64,000 nucleotides of DNA, taken from Cloeon dipterum (Eukaryota; Arthropoda; Insecta; Ephemeroptera; Baetidae). The notes beneath the pieces were generated by a model. That model was not told the origin of the DNA. It ran no database searches and saw only the letters and a program-made list of their open reading frames with translations. Positions 52,501 through 64,000 of this stretch are shown in pieces. The stretch is from assembly GCF_949628265.1 (NCBI RefSeq), contig NC_088787.1, positions 23,426,501-23,490,500 of the forward strand, given 5' to 3'. The position numbers were made by a program, and so were the translations under genes. How positions within the stretch are numbered: position 1 is the first letter of the stretch; each line of letters starts with the position of its first letter.

Positions 52501-54157
52501 TTTGTGCTCATTTCAAATAAAACTGCTGCGAGCATCACATTATCTAAAGCGGCGCTTAGTCGCGTGCATTTTGTGGTCAACGAAATTGCCGACAAGAGTG
52601 AGCAGTGTTTGGATTCGAAATGAGAAATAACGGCACCGCCAGCCAGCGAGCGTGATTCACTCATCTCCCGCAGCATCCCGGCATAAAAATGGGCGACCAG
52701 AAACGCATCGCTCGCTCAGACACACGCGATCTGCTGGGTCATTTTTTCTGATAACGTTCTACTTTACCTGTTTTACGCAAATTTCCTACATTATGAAGAC
52801 ATTAAATATATTGATTTTCGAAGCAGAAATTGAACAGGACAAGTAAAACCAAATTTGCATCAAAAATGGAAACTGGAATAAATGCATTAAAATATTTTAA
52901 GAAAACACCAACACGAGACGCGCTAGCCTTGACAGGTTCAAATATTTTAATTAAATTAGTAATTCACAAAGTATTTGTTAAGTGTGTTGGTTTAATCTAC
53001 TTCAAATGAGAAAAATGGGTCACGGTCTTAGGTCAAATCAGAGTATTCGCGGTCTGTGCCCTCAATACGTAGTGGCGCAGAATTTAATATTTGCATCCCA
53101 CTTGCACCCCTTTTGTCGCAAAATCGGATGAGGTCAGTGCGCAGAGGCATTAATGCCGAGCGACCTTTGCAAAGTTCAGATATTAGAGGTGAAGACCTGC
53201 GAACGTCAACCGCGGACACGAAGAATCGATAGTGCACTGAGGTTTCCGCGTCAAGGCCGAAATAGAGGAAGCTCTCTCGCTCGTTTCAAGAATGCACTCT
53301 CGAGATGAACCACAAAAATTTGGACACGGCTCCACTTGTTGCTCCGTAATTGAGGGGTTTTATCGAGAAGGAATATAATTTTGTTAATTTTAATCAGGAT
53401 CAAATTATACACGGGAATAAACATTTTCAAAAAGAAAATAAGTTTGGAAGAAACTTGCTTATCCTCTGATATGTGAAATTAAGGCTAAATTGCACTACTA
53501 CTTCATGCTCTTACATCTCACTTTGTTAAAAACGCAGCTAAATATTGAAATTCGTGAGAAACAGAAAAAAATCAGACTTTTCACTCTCCAAAATAAACAA
53601 TTCTCAGGAGACCGGAATAGAGCGAGCTCAGAAATGCATAATATTGTATCTGCATGTCCTAATATCCGGTGTGAAGTGTGAAATACTATCTGCTGCCAGC
53701 GGAAGCTGGGTTTTTCGAATTCGATCCGCTGAGCATGTTTGGTGCGTCGGCCTACAAAGAAAAGAAGAAGCAAGTCTCTTCTTCTTCCTCGGGAGCTGAG
53801 GTCAAGGAGCAGCTAGCTCTCTCCGAACAAAGCGCTCGTCGCCGCTGCTCTCGTGGCGAGCTGACTAATCGCTTCTCCGCTCCGCAGGACTCGCACCGAT
53901 AGCACACGTTCCGAGTGCATTGGATTTTCTCGGCTTCGAGAGGGCGACCCCCTTTTGTGTCGACACGGGGTTGCCTGACCCAGTAGGCTGGAATAATTTA
54001 AGCTCAAGGCTTTTCACGCAGTTTTTCTCACCTCCTCCAACGCATTAATCGTCTGCCGACACTGCGGCATCCGCGAGACGAACGTCGACGTCGTCGGCGA
54101 GTTGTAGTCGTCGCGCGTTTCGTCGACGAACTCGTTGATGTCGATCAGCGCGGGCAT
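43592..54157 (-). CDS. Asap: ASAP-type Arf GTPase-activating protein (BAR-PH-ArfGAP-ANK-SH3), complete
   Basis: ASAP proteins stimulate GTP hydrolysis on Arf GTPases and link membrane curvature to actin and endocytic traffic. Exons from the right: 54032-54157, 52226-52298, 50466-50605, 49840-50094, 49697-49782, 49392-49551, 49059-49329, 48437-48661, 47876-48095, 47528-47708, 46982-47251, 46555-46674, 46265-46496, 45387-45635, 44865-45070, 43592-43801, giving 1007 aa (1026 with the 57-nt exon at 44584). Seen: a BAR domain at aa 1-275 ([33 protein letters not shown]); a PH domain at about 300-405 ([15 protein letters not shown]); an ArfGAP zinc finger at about 425-545 with CCDC and CIEC and the arginine in GIHRDLG; ankyrin repeats at about 580-668 ([20 protein letters not shown]); a Pro-rich region (MPPPPPPQS); and a C-terminal SH3 domain ([20 protein letters not shown]). 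The start ATG has a good context (GCCAAAATG). Confidence 0.95.
44584..44640 (-). other. Asap: Probable 57-nt cassette exon of Asap
   Basis: It lies between the Pro-rich exon (44865-45070) and the SH3 exon. The minus strand shows an acceptor CTAACAG, 57 nt open in the required frame (19 codons starting [14 protein letters not shown]), and a donor TCG|GTAACTG. Both neighbouring exons are phase 0 here, so inclusion or skipping keeps the frame. It adds a polar, Gly-rich spacer just before SH3. Confidence 0.55.
46172..46264 (-). other. Asap: Candidate alternative 3' terminal exon of Asap with polyA signal
   Basis: If the donor GTAAGA at 46264-46259 is not used, exon 13 reads on for 24 codons (ending [11 protein letters not shown]) to a TAA at 46191-46193. 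A minus-strand AATAAA lies at 46172-46177, 14 bases past that stop. Intronic polyadenylation here would give an 810-aa protein that keeps BAR, PH, ArfGAP and ankyrin repeats but lacks the last Pro-rich part and SH3. If the donor is used, phase 1 splicing to 45635 continues to SH3. Confidence 0.4.
50290..50374. repeat. AT-rich palindromic tandem repeat in an Asap intron
   Basis: The self-complementary unit AAATTATTATTTAATAATTT recurs about four times with short variable spacers. It can fold on either strand. It lies between the exons ending at 50466 and starting at 50094 and affects no splice site. Confidence 0.8.
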
Positions 54158-55225
54158 TTTGGCGGCCGAGGAAGCGAGCTGTCCACTGATTAGGTCTTCC
54201 TCCACATGTCACGGCGCCGCGACACCCGGGCTGCTGCGTCGTCCACCAAACTCGTCGAAACGCGCGATGTAAACACGCACAATTTTACTGTGAGACGACT
54301 GCACTGTCACTTTTCGCAACTGTCAATTGGTGGGAAACGACGGCAGCCAGCAGCCAGCCGACGAGAGGGCGGTACCGCTGCGCAGTCGCTACAGCAAAAT
54401 TACCGGTTACAACCGATTAATTCTGGGATGTGACAAGCTTTACAAAAGCTAACTGCTTTGAAAGCTTAAAAATTTTGAATGCATAACCGGTTTTCATTTT
54501 ATTAGAAACCGGTTTGGTCCCAGCCAGCCTAAACAAAGAGTTGTTTAATCGTTATTATCAACATCTCTCTCAACCCGAAAGGTGGCAGCAAGTTACACCG
54601 TTAGTTTTCCCATTGAATCTCGCATCTCGCGTCCTGACGCTAGAGGTCAATCGTGTACGGTTTTCTTACAAGCTGCCCTAAACTCGCGGTTTCAATTTAA
54701 AACTAACTTTCTCAACTTCTGTTAACTGTGCTGGCCAGAGTGTCAGTGATCTTCTTATTATTGTTAGTCCATCAGTAATCAGTAACTACTGTGACAACTG
54801 TGTTGGACATTATTTATGTGTGTTTTATAGCACGGTGCATGACATTTGTACAGTGTCATGAGGTTGCGTTATAGGTGTTATAATAATATAGTATGTGTTA
54901 AAGGTGACCACACAGTTTCTATATTAGGTCTTTCTAAGAGCCACTTGATTCTTTAGTACCTATAACTCCAGAACAATATTTAAAAAAATACTATTACATA
55001 CTGAAATATCCAAAATAATTATATAAAACATTTGAGCAGAATATGAAACAAAAAGCCAAAGAGCATAAAATACATCACAATAAGTCTCATTTAACTTAAA
55101 ATATGAAATAGATTTTTCAACACAAAATATTGCACTTAATTGTGTTTCATAATAATTATTGCTATTGCTTCATCACAAACATTTTTTTTAGTGGAAACTC
55201 TGGAAACTGAATAACAGAACTTCAT

Positions 55226-55392
55226 CCTCGTTGAATTCAGAGTTATATTGAATTAAACTCAACCAGTTTCGGCGAATCCAGTCCACCCTATTTCATAAGC
55301 TTATATATTTTGCCGCAGCCAGCTCCACAAGACGTCTCGATTCGCCGAAACTGCGGTGTTGATTAAATCAAATAACTCTGAATTCAACGAGG
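55226..55392. repeat. Foldback (inverted-repeat) element, MITE-like
   Basis: The left arm 55226-55278 and right arm 55339-55392 are reverse complements. Their outer 21 bases (CCTCGTTGAATTCAGAGTTAT) and inner 15 bases (CAGTTTCGGCGAATC) match exactly, with a diverged middle. The loop is about 60 bp and holds no reading frame. A related arm sequence occurs at 16831-16870, so this belongs to a dispersed family. I see no clear target-site duplication. Confidence 0.75.
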
Positions 55393-55521
55393 ACAAAAGT
55401 CTTGCTATTCAAGTGCTACTATATGCAGCAAACCTCGAGCAAAAATGTATTCTCAATATAAATATTTTTTAATTTTTATTTGAATATTATCTAAAAATCA
55501 CATCAAGCATCTTGCGGAAAG

Positions 55522-55542
55522 CACACACACACACACACACAC
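55522..55542 (+). repeat. CA dinucleotide microsatellite
   Basis: An uninterrupted run of about ten CA units in intergenic DNA. Confidence 0.9.
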
Positions 55543-57212
55543 GCCTTTTTCGAAGTTTGTAGAGGAATTTTAAACGCTGACAAACTTTAATATAAGCTTT
55601 CGGCGCACGGCCGCACCAAATTATGTAACAGCGCGCGTTGATCAAGTTGTGATTGCGTAGGCAATTATTTTTTAATTAAATTTTTTTGTATTGAAGATAA
55701 TGATTTGCCCAACTAGGAAAACAATAGTTTCTTTCTACACCTTGTTACTAAGGAAGTTCAGAATACCTTGCTCAAAGTACGTGCGGAGCCAGCAGTTCCT
55801 TTTGTCACTAAAAATAAAGAACAGCATCTGTACCACCTGAATTATTTGCCAGAACTAAGAACTTGGTCTGCGCCTACACTAACTATTAATTACAATCTCC
55901 GCCTGCTGGGAATGGCTGTACTCTCATTCGTATATGGTACTTGTGCCTCATTAATTGTAAGATCAAAAGTTTGATTGCTACAAACGATCTAACCTTCTTT
56001 TTCACTCTGATTTTGAGTGACATTAAAAACAAAAGCAATGTTATCCTAGATTAAGAAAATATTTTAACCTTCCATCTATTGGATTGTCAAGAACCATTGA
56101 TTTGATTTAATCTTTCGTTGGTAAATTATTAACAGAATTTAGAATCTGCCCTCTAGGCCCCTTCTTTATGAAGAGGATTCATGAGCGCTAAAAATCAGAG
56201 GCATGTTTGGGGAAAAAACGCATTTGAAAATAAAATTGAGGGCCATTATTGACAACAGATGAAGAGTTAAGAGTTGCATGGAAGGTAAGAATAGCTGTTT
56301 TCTGCCTTTATGACTCAACATGAGTAGCATTTCCGTGCACAGTTAAAATCAGGCACAGCAGAGTTAAACAACTAAAATCTTACATTACAATTATTTTAAT
56401 ATAAATTTTATGTTTCTTTTCATCTTATGATAATGTCTTTTTCATAGCTCAACTTTTCCTGCATTTCATTGAAAATTTATGAAATAAATTTCACATTTCT
56501 TGATCAGCGTGCCTCAAGCCCTGCAACCTGTTGAGCACTGGTGCTGAACTAATTGCCTAAGTTGAAAAGTTGCAGGCGCTCAAGTCACTGCACCAAAGGG
56601 GAGTTAATTACAAAGCAGTTTTTCAAGTATTCATCTTTATTATGCGTCATCAGTCTTTGCTAGGTATGGGTATATTTCATACATAATTCTTACTTAGTAA
56701 TTTCTGGGATGTATCCGAGAGTTAAATTACGCGTAGAAGTGTAATTGCTGAAAATGTCGTGTGTCCTCGCTTGTGCAGAAAGACGCACATGCAAAATATG
56801 CAGTCCGCCTCGCTGCTTGTTGATGAAGCTCTTTGCAGTACAATTGAAACACAAGTAAATCACATTCGGCTGGTAAACAACAGAGCTTACAAGACAATAT
56901 TTTACGAGCGAAACAGTACATCGTATATTTGAATGCATTATTTTCATGAATTAATTTTGCTTTTCAGAAGGAAAAACAAGATTTAAGCACGTTCTGTATC
57001 AAAAGATGAGTGATTAATACTCTAAATCGCGCGTGCTTTGATGCAAAAGCTGCTTTTACGAAAAAGAAAGCATTTTATATCGAGTAAAGGATGTCGCTTC
57101 AACGTTTAACTGTCTCTCACTGTCAATCTTTCATTCACCGCACACACATGCACTTTTATATTTTATGTGTTTTACAGGTCAAGTTCTTTCTACTTAAGCT
57201 TACGAGATGCTT

Positions 57213-57218
57213 TTTATT
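57213..57218 (-). terminator. Candidate polyadenylation signal of the DIP-like gene
   Basis: AATAAA on the minus strand about 310 bp past the stop codon at 57526-57528, in AT-rich DNA. Confidence 0.35.
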
Positions 57219-57525
57219 TATTTACAACCCTTATCTTTATAGCCAGTAAAACATATTTTCGCAACAATTACGTTTTATATACCCTCTTTTCTTCTGCTTC
57301 TGCTGTGCTATAATATATTTACAGAGAACGCTGCTGCTGCTTTGCTGTATTTTTTTGTTATTTTTAAAGTACACTTCTAGAGAGTTTGGCATACAATATC
57401 ATTTTTATCTTTAATTCGGTAATGCACTTCACGATTTTTTTTTGTTCCAAAATTCTGCTGCGTGTGTCCAAGTTGGTTCTCATAGTTCTCGGAGGTCTTA
57501 ATAATTGTACAAAAGCACTCTGCAG

Positions 57526-60500
57526 TTAGTGTCCGAAAGCGAGCACGGCGCCGCACAGCGCCAGCATCAGCGTCGTCGACGCGGCGCTACTCCTCTCTGA
57601 CGACGAGTAGTTCTCGGCGTCGGTCGGCAGGATCGAGTTCCGCTCCTTCTGACGCCGCAGCTTCATGTTATCTGCAATAATATGTAGATATTAAAATGTG
57701 AACATGTAGTTTTTGGAAATATCTTGTCTCTCCACGCAATTAAGTTCATTGGGGAAGCAAGCAGGCCACTTGTGCGAATTAACAGGGACAGTGCGAATTT
57801 TTGTGAGCATAAAAATAGTGAACTTTTTTTAACCATCCATTAACTCCATGCGAAAGAGTGTTCGTTATTATTGGATTTTCTAGGTAATGCAAGGTGTTTC
57901 TTATATTTAGATAAAAATTTCAAATATGTATATGTGTATGTATGTATGTATATATATATACACACACACACACTTATATATAACCTATTTTCTTTATATG
58001 AGTATCCAAGAGCACATCATGGAATTTATTACTGACTGTGATAGTATAGTTAGATTGGAAAAAAACTAGCTGATAACCGGGCAAACAAGGAAATGGAAGA
58101 AAAATATTTTATGTTCGCCTTAGACCAAGCTGTGGGAATACAGGATGTGAGTTAACGTCATGAACTCGATCTTTCTACTTTATCTATTTAGTTGCTTTAC
58201 AAACAATAAGTATTAATTTACCCCAGAGTAAATTTGTGTCCATAGGTCAATCCTTAAATAAGCTTTAGTTTCAAATTGAACTTTATTGTGGCTCAGCAGG
58301 GCCACTCTGTCCAATATATTGCCACCTCCAGACAAAATTAACGAATTAACACAAATGAAGAGTAAAAGAAGGGGAGACGATATTGTTATGTTTAACACAG
58401 CTTCTGAATTCAAGATATTTTCTCCAAAGATTTATATTTAATTTTCTCTTAATTTTAGCTTCAATATCCTTGTTCAAATGGTATCAACAAAAAATAATTT
58501 AGCATTAATTATCAATAACAGATGACGCATCATTTTAAGACCTGCAGGTAAATTTTCTCTCTATTTGCTTATTTTTAGAAGTTGCAGGAATTCATGATAT
58601 AGGTTATCCATTCCTATTTAATTATTCAGAATCAAATGTATTTAAATCTAAAAACATGCCCTTCCCTTTAATGAATCGTATTTTACAATGCTGTTGCCAT
58701 ACTTTCACTGTCACAGTTTTTAAACATTTATAATTATTATTTTACTACGTCAATTGAATATTAATTTATTTTAAACTGTCTCACTTTAGGTTCTCTTGCG
58801 GCAAGTTTCCAGACGTTTTTCTCTTTAAGCTTACTGCTTGTGCTCCGTGCCTTTGCATTTCTATATTTTATGACGTTTAGCAAGAGTAACAAAGACATCA
58901 ATAACAATTATTCCAACTAAACAGAGCTGACTCGGAAGGTTGGCCTTAAAATGCACATTTGCGTGCAGAAGTTCAGAGAGAGAAACACGTATAGTTCTAT
59001 GACACGAGCGCGCGCAAGAAAGATGAATGTGCAGCGAGGCGCTCTAATTCATCTGTAGTCGCCGTCGAGAGGAATAAAGACCGGGATTAAGCAGGCAGTC
59101 GTGAGAGATGCATTACACCTTCCTGCGCGCGCTGCACAATCGGCCCAGCAAGATTTACTGCCTCAGATTTTGCACTATTTACGACGCGACGGCCCAACAG
59201 CCCCCGCAAACCCCTTGGCACCGCACCAGCACAGTCCAAATGCCGACTTGGTGTCGCCCTAGATCGCAAAATTCCAAGGCATTCAGAAAACATCATTTTA
59301 AAAAATTTAAAGTCGATACTTTAAATTACATTCCCGTGCTCTTCGAAATTTAGCTCCATGTAAGCCCATCCTGATTAACGCATAAAGTAGAGCCATTTTT
59401 CAAGTTTTATATTTTATACTTAATTTGAAGAAAGAATTTCATATTATTTTATATTCCCTATACTCTTTTCACGTGATCATTTAGCTGTTTCAGATGTAAT
59501 TTTCAACGGCTATGCTAATATTCTAAGAAATTGTACGGTTTTTCTCATTTAATTTTGTTTCTGAGCATTTGGTTTTAAGTCTCTCTTGCTAGATTAAAAA
59601 TGAAATAGATGCTGGAAATTTTAATTTAATAAGCCACTATAGTCTTAAAGCTCAAGCATATTTCAAGCGTAAAAATTATTTCATTTCCACCAGTCTCGCT
59701 GCATTTGCATTCTTCCTTCCTCTCGTTTATGGGTGTGTGCACTTTTAAGAGTAATTTCTAAAGGCGCAGTGGCTCGAGAACTTGACGTTCTTTCTAAATC
59801 CTACCTCGACAAATTGCCATTAAAACCCCCCGGTGCGTTGCAATTCATCCAGAAAAGCGACTCACGTGACGCGTTGTTTTGCGAATGTGATCCAGCCTCA
59901 TCAGCGAAGCACTTAGCAGGATTAAACCGCATTTAAAACTCCTCTTTAACACACTGCACCAAAGGTTATGTGCGAAAACGAGGCATGTCATTTCCCTATT
60001 CCACTCCAAGAAATATGTTGAGAGTGATAGAGAATAATTTAACGTTTCAAATAAATTCGCATACTGTGAAATTTTCCTTTGCAAATTTCAATCGAACTGC
60101 TGAGGCGGGAGTATCAATTTTTTATTTGAAATGGCAAATATTGAACGTTGCGTATAGTAAGAACCACTGAAAGCAGCAAAGAAGAGTGAACTCAAGTTTT
60201 CCTTGAGTACCTCTGCTCTGATTTTACATTCCTTAACTGAAAAAAGCAGCAGCACAAGAGAAAAATTATGAAAATTTGTCCCTTGCATATTCTTTCACAG
60301 TTTCTTCTTCCTTGATTCTTCTCTTTTGAATATTATGAAATCATATTCTAATATAAGTTGGGATGATATATCTTAATTATGATCCCTCCCTTTTCTGATT
60401 TGAAAAAAAAAACACTTTTTGGAACTGAAAAAAAGTAAAACCCTAAGGCCGGTGCGTTTCCTGCGCATGCATCGTGCGATAAGGTGTTTGCTTGAAATAA

Positions 60501-62859
60501 ATAGTGCATGTGCCCAGAGTGTGTATGTTTGTGTGGAGGTTTTTGTGAGGTGTGGTGTCCGGGGGACTCATGGGACAAATCCGGCACCTACCTCTATCGC
60601 GAGTCAGATTCGGCTGCGAATCATCCATGATTTCGTTGTTCTCGCGCGTCGGCACTCGCTCCTTGTTCTTGTGCGAGCCTTTCGTCTTGCGTGTTTCTGT
60701 GGACACACACATTTATGCTCGGCTAAGAAGACAGAGGAGAATAAAGAGAAGCAGACACATATATAGAGGACAATGAACTGCACGGAGCGAGCTCTGGGTG
60801 ACCGTGTTCACTGTTTGTGCGCTCTCTCGGCAGAGAAGTTTTATTTTAAAGCTCACATAAATTTTCGCCAAAAACAAATAATATAATACACAGTGCATGC
60901 GGTCAGGAAAGCTTGAAACGGGGTGGTGGGGTTGCATGGCGACTGACCTTTTTCGGGTACTGGCTCCATGGTTGTGACGGGAGACCTGTTGGTCGTAGAG
61001 GGGTGAGGAATTGCTGCAAGAAAACAAATAAAAGACATCACTCAATCGGGAAACGATCAAGCTACACGTCGTCTGAGCTGTTATATATCAGTTGTGGCGA
61101 GAAAAGTAAAACAGACACTGGTGTTTGTGTTATATTTCTAAGGCGCGCAGGCTGCCAAAACTGGGCAATGCGAGGGTTCCATATCACAGATCAAAAGCGT
61201 TTGTGAAAAAAGGTTTCAGTGATGGAAAGGGAAAAAGGTTGAAAAGGATAAATTTAATTAGTATTATCTCTTCAAGGACTAGAGTCACTAGATAATAAAC
61301 AATTGTCTCCCTAACTTAATAATTTGTTTCGCATAACCCGTCCAACAATCATTCTCTTTATTAGATTTTCGACTATATTTCAACGTCATTTCCTCTAGAT
61401 TTACAGGCACTTTCGGACGCCATCAAATCACGAAGGATAAAATCCTTTCTCCTCGTCAAGTTCCACTCTCGTTTTGTCGCGTACGAAAGTTAGTTGGAGA
61501 GACCGAAATCCAGCGATTGTTTAGTGAAATTCTGTGTTTGCGGCAGAGAGAGCGAGGCCGAGCAGAGAGACAATAATCAAGGGCGAAAAGAAGATTGAGA
61601 GAGTGTCGAGAGATCTGGCGGTGGCAGCAAAATATCAAAAATCACAAAGGAGGAGCAGCATATTGCGTTGACAATCGCTCTCTGCCGACTCTCTCCCGCT
61701 CGCTCTCCCTCTTTATTCTCTTAAGAAGGCAGCAGCAGAAAATGCGCCAGCGGAATGGATCCAGCCGTCGCCTTTCTTCTCCCTCTGGACCCGCACCGGC
61801 TTTCACAGAGCTCGCTGCTTTGTATCGCGGCCAGCTTTGATATTATTTGGCAGCACCGACCGACAGTTTTGATGATAGTAGCCGGCCAGCCAGCCAACTG
61901 CAATCCATTAGCGAAGAATGACCCGCTAGGCCCGGACTGCACCACAATTTGCATCTTCTGCTGCCCCAGGCAGACACGGCATGGACATTTCTTCGAAAAG
62001 TGCCGAATTTGTGAAGAATGCAAGTTTTTTTTATGAAAATTTCATTCAAACAAATTTTTATTTTATTTTAAAAGCTAAACATATTTTAGAGTATTCCAAC
62101 AACACTGAAATTAAAATTGTTTTTGCAATTTTTAAAAATTTTGGTTCAATTCGTTTTGTGTTCTTGATAGTTAAGATATCTCCTTAAATCGAATGATCGT
62201 AAAAAACCGAGAAAGAAAGCCAAAACGAAGCTTTTTCAGCAGCAGAGTGTGTCGCCAAAATGCTCTGAACTCACCATCTCGTCGCGTGTTGCGTTAGTTT
62301 TTGCGTGAGTGTACTTATTGTGTGTGCGACATGTGGACCGTGGCAAGAGTGCGGAAATCACACACACATCCAGCGAAAGAGAGAAAGAAAGAGAGGTCAG
62401 AAACACATAATATAGAAAAGAGATGCAGTGAGCGTGTGAGAAAGAGCAGTCAATGGAACGAGCCAGTGAGTTTTGTGCTTCGGAAAAGAGAGCAGCAAAG
62501 CAAATAATGACAAGACACTCATCGTGGTCAGCAGCGCCGGCAGCCGTCGCAACAATCAAAACTTTCTTTTTTTTTGTTTGTGTAATGCGCTCGATTGTGC
62601 AGAGAAACACATATACGACATTGAGTTTAAGCAGCCTGCCGCAGCATAGAGAGAATGTGTCTGTGTTTGGTACACGAGCACGCAGCAAAAGACAGGACAA
62701 TTTACTCACGGTAGATCTTGATTTTTCCATCTGTGTCGCCCAGAGAGTTCTTGGACACACACTTGAACGAGCCAAAGTCCTCTGGACCAACGCTCTTGAT
62801 CGTCAGCTTCATGTGCACTTTGTACGCATTGTCCACCAGCGTCGGCTCGTACTTCTCTC
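57526..62859 (-). CDS. GPI-anchored Ig-superfamily protein of the DIP/lachesin type, 3' part only
   Basis: DIPs are neuronal surface proteins with three Ig domains that pair with Dpr proteins in synaptic matching; lachesin is related. Four exons join in frame, from the right: 62710-62859, 60948-61013, 60592-60696, 57526-57671. The first encodes the end of the third Ig domain (KYEPTLVDNAYKVHMKLTI, SVGPEDFGSFKCVSKNSLG), a signature of this family. Two short exons then encode a Pro/Thr-rich linker (PIPHPSTTNRSP) and a basic, charged stalk (RKTKGSHKNKERVPT). The last exon ends with a Ser-rich stretch and a hydrophobic tail (TTLMLALCGAVLAFGH) typical of a GPI-attachment signal. All internal junctions are phase 1. 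The signal peptide and Ig domains 1-2 must lie beyond 64000; the acceptor at 62860 requires an upstream exon. I cannot decide which DIP paralogue this is. Confidence 0.85.
57926..57974 (+). repeat. Compound TATG/TA/CA microsatellite
   Basis: Successive TGTA/TATG, TA and CA runs in the last intron of the DIP-like gene, not close to a splice site. Confidence 0.85.
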
Positions 62860-64000
62860 CTGGAGGCAAAAATGGGCATTTTATCAAAATGGAAAGTTAG
62901 TGAAGATAAATTAATTTTGTATTTACATATAGGATCAGGGAAAATGCACTTAGTGATTTTCATTTGATACCTTCGTAAAAATTCATTTAAAGTCTCATGC
63001 CACGCAAATAACTAAAGTGAAATGTCATAATTTTTGTTCTTAAAACGATTCAAGAAGTAAAACTAATAGATGATTTATTTTTTATATATTCTTGTTTATT
63101 CTTGCTATTGTCAATTTTCTTTATTCATTTGCATCAAATCCAATCCCTTCGCAAAAGAAGTAAACAAGAAGTAAGTGATCGTTTGATACATAAATAATTA
63201 TTTGAATTGAATCCGGTCCATTTCGAATCCATTGCTATGGAAGAGATTCGAAGAAATTGGCTGTGTTTTTTATTCCGGGGTGTCCGAGTTTACGAGATTC
63301 GCGATGTCGTAGCGAACGAGCAACAACGGCCATTGAATGGGAATGCCTCTCAAGTGCATTTCGGCGATGTTTGCCGCGCGCAATTACAAAATACGGCCGC
63401 GTTGCACGCAGCGGCCGTAAAAATAACAGGAAAGCGGCCGATCGCCCGCAGCATATTCCAAACTCACTTACCAACTGCATGAAATATGAAAAAGTTAATG
63501 CCGGCAACGATTCAAAAGAACTCTAAGGGTCGTGCAAAAACGGATTTTTATATGTAGATAATTTTTTTAAGAGTGAAAACACCGTATTTCCCAGCATTAT
63601 TAGCAGCAGGTAGGCATTCTTATCTCTGTTATTTATGTGAACTGTAACACAAAGAAGAGCCGCCGTTCACCCAGTCAAATATTATTATTTTTTCCGATTC
63701 AGTCAATTTATTAACCCCGCCGCTAAAACTAGGAGTTCTCGCCTGCACTCTCCTGTTTCCAATTACGTTAAACTTAAACAGTGACAAAAGCGTGCAGATA
63801 TGCAATTTTTTATAAGGCTACTGAATAGGATCTATATTTTTAAAACCGCAGTGTCAAAATTTTACAAAATTCTAAATTATTCTGGGAACCGTTAAGGATG
63901 TTACATGTTGATCTGTGTAAGTGTTTTTTTAAGTCATTTTTACTTAAATAAAAATAAAAATACTTTTTACACTGCCCCAAGCGAAAAATGATGGCATCGT
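62860..64000. other. Intron of the DIP-like gene running off the window
   Basis: No further Ig exon is visible on the minus strand up to the right edge. The GC-richer patch at 63.2-63.5 kb has open frames on both strands but none with Ig-domain features, so I treat it as intronic. Confidence 0.5.

Larger units (their letters stand above)
54158..57525. other. Intergenic region between Asap (5' end) and the DIP-like gene (3' end)
   Basis: It contains the Asap promoter at its left end, GC-richer from 54.16 to 54.4 kb, and the 3' untranslated region of the DIP-like gene at its right end. A hairpin element (55226-55392) and a CA repeat lie between. No coding exon is supportable; frames near 55.8 and 56.8 kb are short and lack family resemblance. 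Confidence 0.55.

Noticed and set aside
59040..59350. GC-richer patch with a 69-codon minus-strand frame in the last intron of the DIP-like gene
   Set aside because: The phase-1 joint between 60592 and 57671 already works, and the patch has no fitting splice sites or family sequence.

Overview
The window is nuclear DNA from an arthropod, most likely an insect. The evidence is spliced genes with GT-AG introns of about 50 bp to several kb, AT-rich intergenic DNA with simple repeats, and orthologues of well-known insect genes (rdgB, Armc5, Trmt2a, Asap, a DIP/lachesin-type Ig protein). rdgB has 19 coding exons and Asap 16 or 17, which argues against a strongly intron-poor genome. I cannot name the species. 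I see no prokaryotic operon, CRISPR array, rRNA or convincing tRNA.

Layout. 1-1465: no gene. 1466-9716 (minus): complete rdgB/PITPNM, a phosphatidylinositol transfer protein of 1202 aa. 9717-19084: a 9.4 kb divergent intergenic region with a GC-rich islet near 13.2-13.8 kb. 19085-22575 (plus): a 330-aa single-pass membrane protein with one Ig and one FN3 domain that I cannot name; one intron carries a hAT-like MITE. 25843-31005 (plus): Armc5, an armadillo-BTB protein of 897 aa, with a probable non-coding first exon beside a YY1/Pho-type site. 33832-38683 (plus): a Trmt2a homologue of 781 aa. Convergent to it, 43592-54157 (minus): Asap (BAR-PH-ArfGAP-ANK-SH3), 1007 aa, or 1026 aa with a cassette exon. 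57526-62859 (minus): the 3' part of a GPI-anchored Ig protein of the DIP/lachesin type, whose upstream exons lie beyond the right edge.

I joined the exons by hand. Reading frames close without stops across every intron of the four complete multi-domain genes and the Ig/FN3 gene, so these models are well supported at codon level. UTR ends are mostly not defined.

The genes do not form an operon-like unit. Thematically, rdgB and Asap act on membranes and phosphoinositides, the two Ig proteins act at the cell surface, Armc5 is a probable ubiquitin-ligase adaptor, and Trmt2a is an RNA-modification family member. The observations most worth a second look are: the Trmt2a homologue has Thr and Gln at the catalytic Cys and Glu positions; a candidate 24-nt rdgB microexon would alter the last residue of its FFAT motif; and Asap has a possible intronic polyadenylation isoform without SH3.
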